64,000 nt of DNA from Anaeromyxobacter oryzae (GCF_023169945.1 NZ_AP025591.1:1758501-1822500), one strand, 5' to 3'; positions 18,337 through 26,796 are shown, counted from the first letter of the stretch. Numbers and translations: made by a program. Notes: a model not told the origin generated them from the letters alone.

Positions 18337-18424
18337 CGGAGAGCGAGGGATTCGAACCCCCGGTACCGTTGCCGGTACACCTGATTTCGAGTCAGGCGCC
18401 TTCGACCAGCTCGGCCAGCTCTCC
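18337..18424 (-). tRNA. tRNA-Ser (anticodon CGA)
   Basis: Acceptor stem GGAGAGC/GCTCTCC, anticodon arm CTGACTCGAAATCAG with anticodon CGA, long variable arm (TGTACCGGCAACGGTACC) and T arm GGGGGTTCGAATCCCTC. Discriminator G, but CTT follows instead of CCA, so the end must be added by CCA nucleotidyltransferase. Reads UCG. Twelve bases separate it from the GGA gene. Confidence 0.97.
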
Positions 18425-18469
18425 GCCGGCGGGTTTAACCGATCTCCCCCCGCGTGCCAAGGGGGAAGG

Positions 18470-18943
18470 TCAGGGGTCGGATTCGTTTCCGGCCCCCGAG
18501 CGCCGCGCCCGGAAGAAGGCGCGGAGCAGGTCGCTCGCCTCGGCGGCCTTGACCCCGCGCTCGACCTCGAAGCGGTGGTTCAGGCGGGGGTCGGCCGAGA
18601 GGTCCTGGAGGGAGCCGACGCACCCGGCCTTGGGATCGGAGGCCGCGAAGACGAGCCGGTCGATCCGCGCGAGCACCATCGCGCCGGCGCACATCGCGCA
18701 CGGCTCGAGGGTGACGACGACGGTGACGCCGGTGAGGCGCCAGCGGCCGAGCGCCCGCGCCGCCTCCTGGATGGCGAGCAGCTCGGCGTGCGCGGTGGGA
18801 TCGCGCGCGGACTCGCGGGCGTTGGCGCCGCGGCCGACGACGCGGCCCTCGAACAGCGCCACCGCGCCCACCGGCACCTCGCCCTGCGCCGCCGCCGACC
18901 GGGCCAGCGCGAGCGCCTCGTCCATCGCCTCCTCGACCGTCAC
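18470..18943 (-). CDS. tadA: tRNA-adenosine deaminase TadA
   Basis: 157 residues from GTG 18943, which overlaps the radical SAM stop as GTGA; an ATG six codons further in is also possible. Zinc site and catalytic Glu are in AHAELLAIQEA (HAE at 52-54) and PCAMCAGAMV (Cys82, Cys85). Makes inosine at the wobble base of tRNA-Arg(ACG). The C-terminal FRARRSGAGNESDP tail is not conserved. Transcribed towards the two tRNA-Ser genes. Confidence 0.93.
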   Translation of the reverse strand: MTVEEAMDEALALARSAAAQGEVPVGAVALFEGRVVGRGANARESARDPTAHAELLAIQEAARALGRWRLTGVTVVVTLEPCAMCAGAMVLARIDRLVFAASDPKAGCVGSLQDLSADPRLNHRFEVERGVKAAEASDLLRAFFRARRSGAGNESDP

Positions 18944-20694
18944 GCGCCGAGTCGTACCACGGCGGGCTGGAGCTCCGGGTGATCCGCGCAGGCGAGCCCG
19001 CAGGCGCGGCAGGTGTCGACCGCGCACTTCGGCGTGATCCGCGCGCCGACGCCGCGCCGCCACTCGCGGGCGAGGAACCGCTTCGTGAGCCCCTGGTCGA
19101 TGAAGTCCCAGGGCAGCGCCTCGCCCTCCCCCGCCTCGCGCAGGACGAAGAAGTCCGGGTCCTCGTCCCAGCGCTGGAGCGCCTTGCGCAGGTCGCCGCC
19201 CGTCTCCCGGTGCGCGAGCTCCAGGAGGTCGGCGCAGCGCCGGTCCCCGCGGGAGAGGAGCGTCTGGACGTAGGCCTCGCGCGGGCTGAAGAAGTCGACG
19301 TCGATGCCCTTCGGCCTGAGCTCGCGCTCGAGGAGCTTCCGCTTCGCCTCGAGGCAGCTCCGGTCCTGCATCGGCACCCACTGGAAGGGCGTCCACGGCT
19401 TCGGGACGAACGGATTCACCGACAGCGAGATGCGCCCCATCCGCCCGCGCTTCCGGGCCCACGGGAGCATCACCTCCTCGCGGATCCGGACGGCGATGCG
19501 GACCATCCCCAGCAGGTCGTCGTCGGTCTCGGTGGGGAGCCCGCACATGAAGTACAGCTTCACGTGCTGCATGCCCTGGGAGAGCGCGTTCTCGGCGGCC
19601 TTCACGATCTGATCGTCGGTGAAGTCCTTGTTGATGACCCGGCGCATCCGCTCGGTGCCCGCCTCGGGCGCGATGGTGATCGAGCGCTCCCCGCCGTCCG
19701 CCATCCGTTTCGACAGCGCCTCGGTGATCGCGTCCACCCGGAGCGACGACGGGCTGAAGGTGCCGCCCTTCTCGCCGATGAAGCAGGTGAGCGGGTCGAG
19801 CCCCGTGTAGTCGCTCGTGTCCGGCCCGACGAGCCCGATGCGCAGCCCCTTCTCGATCCCGGCCTTCACCTCGCCGCGGAGGACCTCGAGGTCCACCTCG
19901 CGGTACGGGCGCTGCACGAACCCGGCCGCGCAGAACCGGCAGCCCCAGAGGCAGCCGCGGGCGACCTCGGTGAGGAAGAGATCGCCGAACTGGGCGTCGG
20001 GGGAGTCCACCACCCGCGAGGTCGGGACCTGCCGCAGGTCCTCGACGTACAGGCGGCGGACGCGCTCCGGCGCGCCCTCCCGGGGGACGAAGCGCGTCAC
20101 CCACGCGCCCTCCGGCGCGTGCGAGTCGGAGTAGGCGACGTCGTAGAGCGCCGGGACGTAGCCGCCGGGCAGGCCGGCGATGGCGCGGAGGAGCGCGTCT
20201 CGCGGGGTGGACTCCGCGACGGCGGCGTGGAGCAGCGCGAGGAACGGTGCGACGAGCACCTCGCCCTCCCCGACGAGGAACGCGTCGAAGAAGGGCGCGA
20301 GCGGCTCCGGGTTGATCTGGACCGCGATGCCGCCGCCGACGACGAGCGGGTGGCGGCCGTCGCGCGCGGCGGCGCGGAGCGGCAGCCCGGCGCCGTCGAG
20401 GAGCTCGAGGACGTGCCCCGCGTCCTCCTCGAACGACAGCGAGAACGCGATCACGTCGAAGCCGCCCAGCGGGAGGTCCGACTCCACGGAGCGCGGCACG
20501 CCGCCGTCCTCCGGGAGGAACACCCGCTCGCAGGCGGTGCGAGGGTCGGCGTTGAGCAGCCGGTAGACCGCGTGGAGGCCGAGGTTCGCCATCCCGAGGC
20601 GGTAGGTGTTCGGGTAGACGAGGGCGATGCGCAGCTTCCCGCCCGGCTCCTTGCGGACGGCGCCTCGCTCCAGCGGTGTGTCGAAGTGCTCCAC
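18940..20694 (-). CDS. Radical SAM protein with B12-binding-type N-terminus (TIGR03960-like)
   Basis: 584 residues from GTG 20694, picked because AAGGGGGG lies about eight bases upstream; ATG codons at 20736 and 20820 are alternatives. The N-terminal part (LRIALVYPNTYRLGMANLGLHAVYRLLN ... VIAFSLSFEED ... PLVVGGGIAVQINPEPLAPF) is the cobalamin-binding-like fold of this family. The [4Fe-4S] site is CLWGCRFCAAG (CxxxCxxC) near residue 250, followed by the radical SAM barrel (GLVGPDTSDYTGLDPL; SITIAPEAGTERMRRVINKDF; HVKLYFMCGLPTETDDDL). A Cys cluster CAVDTCRACGLAC sits at the C-terminus. Substrate unknown; the family is often linked to tRNA or ribosome metabolism, and here it is coupled to tadA. 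Confidence 0.87.
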   Translation of the reverse strand: MEHFDTPLERGAVRKEPGGKLRIALVYPNTYRLGMANLGLHAVYRLLNADPRTACERVFLPEDGGVPRSVESDLPLGGFDVIAFSLSFEEDAGHVLELLDGAGLPLRAAARDGRHPLVVGGGIAVQINPEPLAPFFDAFLVGEGEVLVAPFLALLHAAVAESTPRDALLRAIAGLPGGYVPALYDVAYSDSHAPEGAWVTRFVPREGAPERVRRLYVEDLRQVPTSRVVDSPDAQFGDLFLTEVARGCLWGCRFCAAGFVQRPYREVDLEVLRGEVKAGIEKGLRIGLVGPDTSDYTGLDPLTCFIGEKGGTFSPSSLRVDAITEALSKRMADGGERSITIAPEAGTERMRRVINKDFTDDQIVKAAENALSQGMQHVKLYFMCGLPTETDDDLLGMVRIAVRIREEVMLPWARKRGRMGRISLSVNPFVPKPWTPFQWVPMQDRSCLEAKRKLLERELRPKGIDVDFFSPREAYVQTLLSRGDRRCADLLELAHRETGGDLRKALQRWDEDPDFFVLREAGEGEALPWDFIDQGLTKRFLAREWRRGVGARITPKCAVDTCRACGLACADHPELQPAVVRLGA

Positions 20695-20850
20695 GCCCGC
20701 CCCCTTGTAAGGAGTCCGCGCTGCCCCCGCCACCATCAAAGGCGGGGCCGTCCCGCCGTCTCGTACTAGAATCCGCCCGCTCGGCCCTACCGCGATCGCC
20801 TCCTCGTGCTCGGCCGGCATTCCGAACGAGCCGCACCCCGGGACCCCTCC

Positions 20851-21783
20851 ATGAACGCCACCAAGAAGACCGTCCTCGCCGCCCTGGCCGTGAGCGCCCT
20901 CGCCTGCCGCTCCGCGTCGTCCGGCCCGGCGCCGGGCGGCCAGGCCACCGCCCCGGCGGGCGTGGCCCCGCTCGCCGCGAACGCGACGCCGGAGGAGGTC
21001 GTCCCGGGCGTGTCGCTCGAGGGGCTGTCCGACGACCAGAAGGCCGTCGTGGCCGAGTACGCGCGGTCCGAGTTCTGCCACTGCGGCTGCCCCCACACCG
21101 TCTCGCAGTGCCTGCGGACCCACGCGTCCTGCAAGCACGCCCCGAGGCAGGCGGGCCTCGCGGTCCGGATCGCCGCGGCCGGGGGGCGCGTCGCCGACGT
21201 CCGGAAGGTGCTCGGCGAGTACTACGCGTCGTTCGACCGTCGTGCGCGCCTCGACCCCACCGACTTCGGCCCGCCCCTCGGCGACGCCGCCGCGCCGATC
21301 ACGATCATCGAGTTCTCCGACTTCACCTGCCCGTTCTGCCAGGCGCTCCGCCCGACGCTGGAGGCGTTCGTGAAGGAGCGCGCCGACCGGGTGAAGCTCT
21401 TCTACAAGCCGTTCCCCATCGAGAGCCACCCGGGCGCGCTCGAGGCAGCGCAGGCCGGCGAGTGGGCGCGGGAGAAGGGCATCTTCTGGACGATGCACGA
21501 CGCGCTCTTCACGACGCCCGACCACTCCCTCGACGGCCTCGCCGAGACCGCGCGCCAGGCGGGCGGCGACGAGTCCGACCTCCGCGACGCGCTCGCCACC
21601 CGGAAGTACCTCGCCAAGGTCCGCGGCTCGCAGGCGGAGGCGCGCGCGGCCGGGCTCCACGGGACGCCGACGCTCTACCTCGACGGGCGGCGCCACTCCC
21701 TCGACTTCGCGCCGGAGTCGCTCGAGCGCTCGCTCGCGGACGAGGAGGAATGGCAGAAGAACCACGGGTGGGACCGGGACTGA
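20851..21783 (+). CDS. DsbA-like thioredoxin-fold lipoprotein
   Basis: 310 residues. Lipoprotein signal VLAALAVSALAC (Cys19). Residues 70-95 hold an unusual Cys-rich motif (EFCHCGCPHTVSQCLRTHASC) followed by a segment like the CcmH/PCYCGC lipoproteins; residues 145-300 are a DsbA-type thioredoxin domain with CPFC at 160-163 (FSDFTCPFCQALRP) and cis-Pro in HGTPTLYLDGR. Expected to be a membrane-anchored periplasmic thiol oxidoreductase. First of three plus-strand genes; 7 bases before the DUF4388 gene. The pairing of a CxCGC module with DsbA-like domain suggests the first delivers or receives electrons, which is inference. Confidence 0.82.
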   Translation: MNATKKTVLAALAVSALACRSASSGPAPGGQATAPAGVAPLAANATPEEVVPGVSLEGLSDDQKAVVAEYARSEFCHCGCPHTVSQCLRTHASCKHAPRQAGLAVRIAAAGGRVADVRKVLGEYYASFDRRARLDPTDFGPPLGDAAAPITIIEFSDFTCPFCQALRPTLEAFVKERADRVKLFYKPFPIESHPGALEAAQAGEWAREKGIFWTMHDALFTTPDHSLDGLAETARQAGGDESDLRDALATRKYLAKVRGSQAEARAAGLHGTPTLYLDGRRHSLDFAPESLERSLADEEEWQKNHGWDRD

Positions 21784-21790
21784 ACGGGCG

Positions 21791-23077
21791 ATGGCCCTCG
21801 TCCTCGACATCGACGCGCACGGCCGGCTCGTCCCGCAGTCGGACGAGGTCCGCCGCGCGCTCGCGGATCGCGCCGGGCGGTTCGCGCTCCTCCCGTCCGC
21901 ACCCGACCTCGTCGTCGCGCGCCGGACCCCGGCGGTCGGCGGCGTCGCGCCGAGGCCGCGGTGCTTCCTCGCCGGCGATCTCGCCGGGTTCCCCATCGCG
22001 GACTTCATCGCGTTCGTCCACCAGTCGCGCCTCTCGGGGGTGCTCACGGTCGCGTCCGCGGGCGCCGAGCGGGCCATCGCGTTCAAGGACGGCGAGGTCC
22101 GGAACGCCCGGTCCACCGGTCCGGGCGAGCGGGTCGGCGAGGTGGCGGTCCGGCTCGGCTTCGTCACGGACGCCCAGGTCGCGCAGTGCGCGGGCGCGGG
22201 CGCGCCGCTCGGACGCGCCCTCGTGGACAAGGGGATCCTGTCCGCGAACGACCTCTGGAAGTGCCTCCACGAGCAGGTGACGGCGGTGTTCCACGCCATC
22301 CTCCTCGCCGCCGACGGCACGTTCCACATGATCGACGAGGACGTGACCGACCGGCCCGGCACCCCGCTCGCCGTCTCGACGCAGTCCCTCCTCATGGACG
22401 GGATCCGCCGCATCGACGAGATGAGCCTGTTCCGCGCGCGGATCCCCTCCGCCCAGGCGTACCTGCGGCGCCGGGAGCCGAAGCGCGCGGCGACGCTGAA
22501 GCCCGCCGAGCAGTCCCTCCTCGCGCTCGTGGACGGCCGCCGCACCGTGGCCGAGGTCGCGACCGCCGCCCACCTCTCCGAGTTCGACGCGACGAAGATC
22601 CTGTACCACCTCGCGGAGGCCGGCCACGTCGAGGCGGTCGCGGCACCCGCCGCCGCGGCGGATCCCGGCGCGCGCCTCGCCGCCATCGCGTCGGGGATGA
22701 ACGCCGTCCTGCGCCTCGCCGCGGCGGCGATCCCGGAGCCCGGGCGCCCGGCCTTCCTCGCGGCGGTCCGCGCGTTCCTCGCCGACGGTCAGCACGCGCT
22801 CTCGCCGGTCTGGTCCCGCGCCGCCCACGGGAACGACGGCGCCGTCGACGAGACCACCGTCCTCGCGAACGTGGCCGCGATCAAGGGCGCGGTCCTCGCC
22901 CGCCTCGAGCCGTCCGCCGATCCCGCCCGGCTCCTGTTCGAGGCGCTCCGCGAGCTGCTGTTCTTCTACCTGTTCCTCGCCGGCGAGCGGATCGGCCGCG
23001 ACGCGGACGAGGCGCTCGGCCTGGCGGTGAAGGCGAGGCTCGTGGCGCTCGAGGGGCTCGTCGAGGGCGCCCGATGA
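21791..23077 (+). CDS. DUF4388 domain protein, 428 aa
   Basis: Residues about 60-210 (LAGFPIADFIAFVHQSRLSGVLTVASAGAERAIAFKDGEVRNA ... GEVAVRLGFVTDAQV ... LGRALVDKGIL) match the DUF4388/PATAN-type module common in myxobacterial signalling proteins. A winged-helix-like segment (LKPAEQSLLALVDGRRTVAEVATAAHLSEFDATKILYHLAEAGHVE) follows at 235-285, and the C-terminus is helical. No receiver, kinase or GGDEF domain. It overlaps truD as ATGA and probably acts as a regulatory adaptor; partner unknown. Confidence 0.8.
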   Translation: MALVLDIDAHGRLVPQSDEVRRALADRAGRFALLPSAPDLVVARRTPAVGGVAPRPRCFLAGDLAGFPIADFIAFVHQSRLSGVLTVASAGAERAIAFKDGEVRNARSTGPGERVGEVAVRLGFVTDAQVAQCAGAGAPLGRALVDKGILSANDLWKCLHEQVTAVFHAILLAADGTFHMIDEDVTDRPGTPLAVSTQSLLMDGIRRIDEMSLFRARIPSAQAYLRRREPKRAATLKPAEQSLLALVDGRRTVAEVATAAHLSEFDATKILYHLAEAGHVEAVAAPAAAADPGARLAAIASGMNAVLRLAAAAIPEPGRPAFLAAVRAFLADGQHALSPVWSRAAHGNDGAVDETTVLANVAAIKGAVLARLEPSADPARLLFEALRELLFFYLFLAGERIGRDADEALGLAVKARLVALEGLVEGAR

Positions 23078-24132
23078 CGGCGGCGCTCCCCTTCGTCACC
23101 CTCGACCTCCCCGGCTCGGGCGGCGCGCTGCGCGCCTCGCCGGAGGACTTCCGCGTCGACGAGGTGCCCGCGTACCTGCCCTCCGGCGCCGGTCCGCACC
23201 TGTACGTCCGCGTGGAGAAGCGCGGGCGCACCACGCGGGACGTGCTGCGCCACCTCGCCGGCGTCCTCGGCGTCCCGGAGCGCGACGCCGGCTACGCGGG
23301 GCTGAAGGACAAGGAGGCGGTCACGACGCAGTGGCTGTCCTTCCCCCTCGCGAAGGAGCCCGACCCCGCCGCGCTCGCCGCCCCGGGGATCTCCGTCCTC
23401 GAGCTCTCCCGGCACGCGAACAAGCTCCGCCCCGGGCACGTCCGGTCGAACCGCTTCGTCCTCGCGGTGCGCGGCGGCGACCTCGCCCGCGCACGCGCCT
23501 GCGCCGAGGCGCTCGCGGCGCGCGGCCTCCCCAACTTCTTCGGCCCGCAGCGCTTCGGCGCGGAGGGCCGGAACGCCGCCGTCGGCCGCGCGCTCCTCCG
23601 CGGCGAGCGCACCGCGGAGACCGGCCGCGCCGTCCGGGACCGCTTCCTGAAGCGGCTCTCCATCTCCGCGTACCAGGCCGAGCTGTTCAACCGCTGGCTC
23701 GTGGCGCGGCTCCACGACGGCCTCTTCGGGACCGCGCTCGCCGGCGACGTGCTGAAGAAGCTCGACACGGGCGGCCTCTTCACCTGCGAGGACCCGGCCA
23801 CCGACACGGCGCGCGTGGTGCGGTTCGAGGTCTCGCCCGCGGGCCCGATGTTCGGGCACAAGCTCCGCGCCGCAGCCGGCGAGGCGCTCGCGCGGGAGGA
23901 GCGGCTCCTCGCCGAGGAGGGCATCGCGCTCGCCGACTTCGCCCGCGGCGGCGGGGAGGCGGAGGGCACGCGGCGCGCGGCGCGGCTGCGCGTCGAGGTC
24001 GCCCTCGAGCCGCTGGAGGACGGCGAGGGCTACCGCGCGCGCTTCGAGCTGCCGAAGGGCTCGTACGCGACCGTCGTCATGCGGGAGCTGATGAAGGCCG
24101 AGGGTACGCTCCCGGAGCCCGACGAGGCGTGA
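23074..24132 (+). CDS. truD: tRNA pseudouridine(13) synthase TruD
   Basis: 352 residues. The catalytic Asp79 is in GYAGLKDKEAVTTQ, and NFFGPQRFG near 150 is the second signature. EDFRVDEVP at the N-terminus and the TRUD insertion domain are in order, and the end (YRARFELPKGSYATVVMRELMK) is intact. Modifies U13 of tRNA-Glu and others. ATG overlaps the DUF4388 stop. Confidence 0.95.
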   Translation: MTAALPFVTLDLPGSGGALRASPEDFRVDEVPAYLPSGAGPHLYVRVEKRGRTTRDVLRHLAGVLGVPERDAGYAGLKDKEAVTTQWLSFPLAKEPDPAALAAPGISVLELSRHANKLRPGHVRSNRFVLAVRGGDLARARACAEALAARGLPNFFGPQRFGAEGRNAAVGRALLRGERTAETGRAVRDRFLKRLSISAYQAELFNRWLVARLHDGLFGTALAGDVLKKLDTGGLFTCEDPATDTARVVRFEVSPAGPMFGHKLRAAAGEALAREERLLAEEGIALADFARGGGEAEGTRRAARLRVEVALEPLEDGEGYRARFELPKGSYATVVMRELMKAEGTLPEPDEA

Positions 24133-24149
24133 GGGTGGAGCGTCTCCGA

Positions 24150-24215
24150 TCGCCCTGAGCCTCTCGAAGGGCCCGCGGCGCCCGTTCGTGGTTCGACAGG
24201 CTCACCACGAACGGG
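24150..24215. repeat. REP-like palindromic intergenic element
   Basis: CGCCCTGAGCCTCTCGAAGG at 24150 and, after a few bases, an 11-base inverted repeat CCCGTTCGTGG / CCACGAACGGG (24181-24191 and 24205-24215) around TTCGACAGGCTCA. This matches a repeat I know to be scattered through many GC-rich bacterial genomes. It lies between two converging genes and could also act as a terminator hairpin. Confidence 0.75.
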
Positions 24216-24219
24216 AACC

Positions 24220-25560
24220 CTACTCCATCGTCACGATCCGGAACTCCGTCCGCCGGTTCTGCGCGCGCCCCTTCTCCGTCTTGTTCGACGCGATGGGCTT
24301 CGTCGGCCCGAAGCCGACCGTCTCGAGCCGCTCCGGCGACACGCCCTTCCCGACGAGGTAGTCGCGGACGCCGTCGGCGCGCTTCTGGCTGAGGCGCATG
24401 TTGTTCGCCTCGGGCCCGGTCGAGTCGGTGTGGCCCTCGATCGACACCTTCATCTTCGGGAAGTCGCTCAGCACCTGGACGACCTGGTTCAGGAGCGCGA
24501 ACGAGTCGGGCAGCACCGTCGCCTTCGCGTAGGCGAAGTGGATCTGCTGCTTGATCTCGATCCGCTCCTTCTTCACCTCGACGAGCGTGTACTTCTTCGG
24601 GCAGCCGTCGGGCGCCGGGCCGATCTGGTCCGGGCATTTGTCGAGGCGATCCGGGATGCCGTCGCCGTCGCGGTCGACGTCCGGGCAGCCGCCGTTCTCC
24701 TTCGGCCCCGCGTTCAGCGGGCACTTGTCGTCGGGATCCGCGATGCCGTCGGCGTCGGAGTCCGGGCAGCCGGCGAGCTCCTTCAGGCCCTTCACGTCGG
24801 GGCACCGGTCAGCGGCGTCCGGCACGCCGTCGCCGTCGCGGTCCAGCACCGGGCAGCCCTTGTTCTCGAGCGGCCCGGGCTCGTTCGGGCACGCGTCGAG
24901 CTTGTCGACGATGCCGTCGCCGTCGTTGTCGGGATCGGGACAGCCGTCCTCGTCCTGGAAGCCGTCCTTGTCCTCGGGGTCGAGGGGGCAGCGGTCGATG
25001 TCGTCGGGGATGCCGTCGCCGTCGGTGTCCTTCACGACCGGGCAGCCCTGCGTCTCCTTCGGCCCCGGGTCCTTCGGGCAGGCGTCCTCCGAGTCCGGGA
25101 TGCCGTCGCCATCCGTGTCCGGGCAGCCCTGGAACTCCGGCTTGCCGGGCACGTCGGGGCAGCGGTCCTCGAGGTCGGGCACGCCGTCGCCGTCCCGGTC
25201 CGTCTTCTCGATGACGACCGCCGGCTTCTTCGCGTACTCGGGGGGCTTCTTTGCGATCGTCACCTGCGTCGGGCCGCAGGCCTTCGAGAGATCCAGGGCT
25301 CGCTTCGCGCTCCGCTCGGCGGTCTCGAGGTGCTCCTTCGCGCGGCTTCCGTGGCCGTAGGCGATCTCCTCGTCCGCGATCTCCACGTTCGACTCGGCGA
25401 GCGCGAGCTCCCTCGGCGCGCAGCGCAGCGCGCCCGACTTGCGGGCCTTGTCCACGTCGGCGCGGACGACCTGCGCGTTCTGCCGGAGCTTGCCGCCCGC
25501 GGCACACGCGAGGGCGAGGCCGGCCACGGAGGCCAGCCGGAGGGCGCGGGCGCGGATCAC
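24220..25560 (-). CDS. OmpA-family protein with thrombospondin type-3 repeats
   Basis: 446 residues. GTG start at 25560 overlaps the upstream stop as GTGA. A lipoprotein-type signal (LASVAGLALACAAGG) is followed by a helical DUF4398-like region (ELALAESNVEIADEEIAYGHGSRAKEHLETAERSAKRAL). Seven calcium-binding repeats of the form DxDGDGxxD, separated by C-P-x pairs, run from about residue 120 to 320. The C-terminal 110 residues are an OmpA peptidoglycan-binding domain (IHFAYAKATVLPDSF; SIEGHTDSTGPEANNMRLSQKRADGVRDYL; GRAQNRRTEFRI). No beta-barrel is present, so this is a periplasmic, outer-membrane-anchored link to the cell wall. Confidence 0.92.
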   Translation of the reverse strand: MIRARALRLASVAGLALACAAGGKLRQNAQVVRADVDKARKSGALRCAPRELALAESNVEIADEEIAYGHGSRAKEHLETAERSAKRALDLSKACGPTQVTIAKKPPEYAKKPAVVIEKTDRDGDGVPDLEDRCPDVPGKPEFQGCPDTDGDGIPDSEDACPKDPGPKETQGCPVVKDTDGDGIPDDIDRCPLDPEDKDGFQDEDGCPDPDNDGDGIVDKLDACPNEPGPLENKGCPVLDRDGDGVPDAADRCPDVKGLKELAGCPDSDADGIADPDDKCPLNAGPKENGGCPDVDRDGDGIPDRLDKCPDQIGPAPDGCPKKYTLVEVKKERIEIKQQIHFAYAKATVLPDSFALLNQVVQVLSDFPKMKVSIEGHTDSTGPEANNMRLSQKRADGVRDYLVGKGVSPERLETVGFGPTKPIASNKTEKGRAQNRRTEFRIVTME

Positions 25561-25865
25561 GGGGTCTCCTCGGCCTTGTTCGAGCTCTCGAGCGCCTTCT
25601 GGCGGGCGCTCTTCGCGAGCTCGGCCGCCTTCTGCGCGAACCGGCCGCTCGCCTCGTACTGGGAGCGGCCCTGCGTCTCGCGCGCCTTGTGCAGGAAGAC
25701 CTCGGCGGCCGTGTACTCGTACACCGCGGTGGTCTGGGCGCCGGCGGCGCGAGCGGCCTCGAGCTCCACGTCGGCGTCGATGAGCGCGCTCGTGGACTGG
25801 ATGGGGCCGCACCCGGCGAGGAGCGCGAACGCGGGGACGGCGAGGAGGCGCTTCGGGAGCCGCAC
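25557..25865 (-). CDS. DUF4398 lipoprotein, 102 aa
   Basis: GTG start with AAAGGAG about ten bases upstream. Lipobox VPAFALLAGC (Cys19), then a helical domain (ALIDADVELEAARAAGAQTTAVYEYTAAEVFLHKARETQGRSQYEAS) of the DUF4398 type, which is also found at the N-terminus of the next gene's product. The two probably form a pair in the outer membrane. Stop overlaps the next start. Confidence 0.85.
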   Translation of the reverse strand: MRLPKRLLAVPAFALLAGCGPIQSTSALIDADVELEAARAAGAQTTAVYEYTAAEVFLHKARETQGRSQYEASGRFAQKAAELAKSARQKALESSNKAEETP

Positions 25866-25974
25866 GGAGGAGAACTCCTTTCGTCGTGCCGGGTTCCGAC
25901 GCTACCCGGGGGGGGATGAAACGTCAAGGAAGGGCCAACCCGCCCGGGGGCTCACCGCGCGTACGAGCGAGCGA

Positions 25975-26358
25975 TCATCGTCCGCGCAGCGCGGCGACGA
26001 GCGCCTGGAGCACCTGCCCCTTGAACGGCTTCTCGATGTAGCCGTCGGCGCCGGCCCGCTGCGCCGCGGCGTGATCGGCCGGGCGCGAGCGGGAGGTCAG
26101 CATGTGGACGGGCACGCGGCCGAGGGCGGGGTCCGCCTTGAGCATGCGGCAGACCGAGAGCCCGTCGAGCCCGGGGAGCACGACGTCGAGCAGGACGAGA
26201 TCGGGCCGGCAGCTCCGCGCCTCGGCCACCGCCGCCGCGCCCGTCGCGCAGCAGCGGACCTCGACCCCGTCGCCCTCGAGCATCGCGGGGACGAGCGCCC
26301 GGATCACCGGCTCGTCGTCGACGAGGAGGACGCGGAACGCTGGAGGCGCGCTGCCCAT
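25975..26358 (-). CDS. Single-domain response regulator
   Basis: 127 residues, one receiver domain. Acidic pocket in VLLVDDEP, phospho-acceptor Asp in DLVLLDVVLPGLDG (residue about 59), Thr in VHMLTSRS and Lys in GYIEKPFKG. AGGAG lies five bases upstream. No output domain, so it acts through protein contact (CheY/DivK type). No kinase next to it. Confidence 0.92.
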   Translation of the reverse strand: MGSAPPAFRVLLVDDEPVIRALVPAMLEGDGVEVRCCATGAAAVAEARSCRPDLVLLDVVLPGLDGLSVCRMLKADPALGRVPVHMLTSRSRPADHAAAQRAGADGYIEKPFKGQVLQALVAALRGR

Positions 26359-26469
26359 TCCGCTCCTGGTTTTACCGGATGGGCGTCCGCCCGCCTAGGC
26401 GCGCGTGCCGCGGACGGGCGAGCACGTACGCCCGCGGAGGCCTACCTTGCTCGTCGGGAGGGCGAAGGC

Positions 26470-26736
26470 ATGGGAATCCTGGCGTGGATCATCTTCGGCT
26501 TCATCATCGGGCTCATCGCGCGCGCGGTGGTGCCGGGCAAGCAGGGCATGGGGTTCGTGATGACGACGCTGCTCGGGATCGCCGGGTCGCTCGTCGGCGG
26601 GCTCGTGGCGTCGGCGATCTCGGGGAGCTCGGTCACGGGCTTCCAGCCCACGGGCTTCATCGGGAGCCTCATCGGCGCCATCGTCCTGCTCGTCATCGCG
26701 GGCATGGTGATGGGCCCGCGACGCCGGACGGTCTAG
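26470..26736 (+). CDS. GlsB/YeaQ/YmgE family membrane protein
   Basis: 88 residues, three membrane helices with the family glycines: ILAWIIFGFIIGLIARAVVPG, TTLLGIAGSLVGGLVASAI, GFIGSLIGAIVLLVIAGMVMG. This is the transglycosylase-associated-protein family, often stress induced; function unclear. GGGAGGG precedes the ATG. Single gene between oppositely directed units. Confidence 0.9.
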   Translation: MGILAWIIFGFIIGLIARAVVPGKQGMGFVMTTLLGIAGSLVGGLVASAISGSSVTGFQPTGFIGSLIGAIVLLVIAGMVMGPRRRTV

Positions 26737-26754
26737 CGGGTCGAGGGGGAGGAC

Positions 26755-26790
26755 GCGGTCCGCCGGGGCGCTACGGGCCCGGCGGACCGC
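26755..26790. terminator. Strong hairpin between converging genes
   Basis: Perfect 13-base inverted repeat GCGGTCCGCCGGG (26755-26767) / CCCGGCGGACCGC (26778-26790) with a 10-base loop. It lies between the GlsB-like gene and the end of the minus-strand Ehr-type operon. No U-tract, so termination efficiency is uncertain. Confidence 0.5.
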
Positions 26791-26796
26791 CGTCCG

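Noticed and set aside
20737..22686. Upstream extension of the radical SAM protein to 1248 residues
   Set aside because: It runs antisense to the DsbA-like and DUF4388 genes and is Ser/Arg-rich; the conserved protein begins near 20694.
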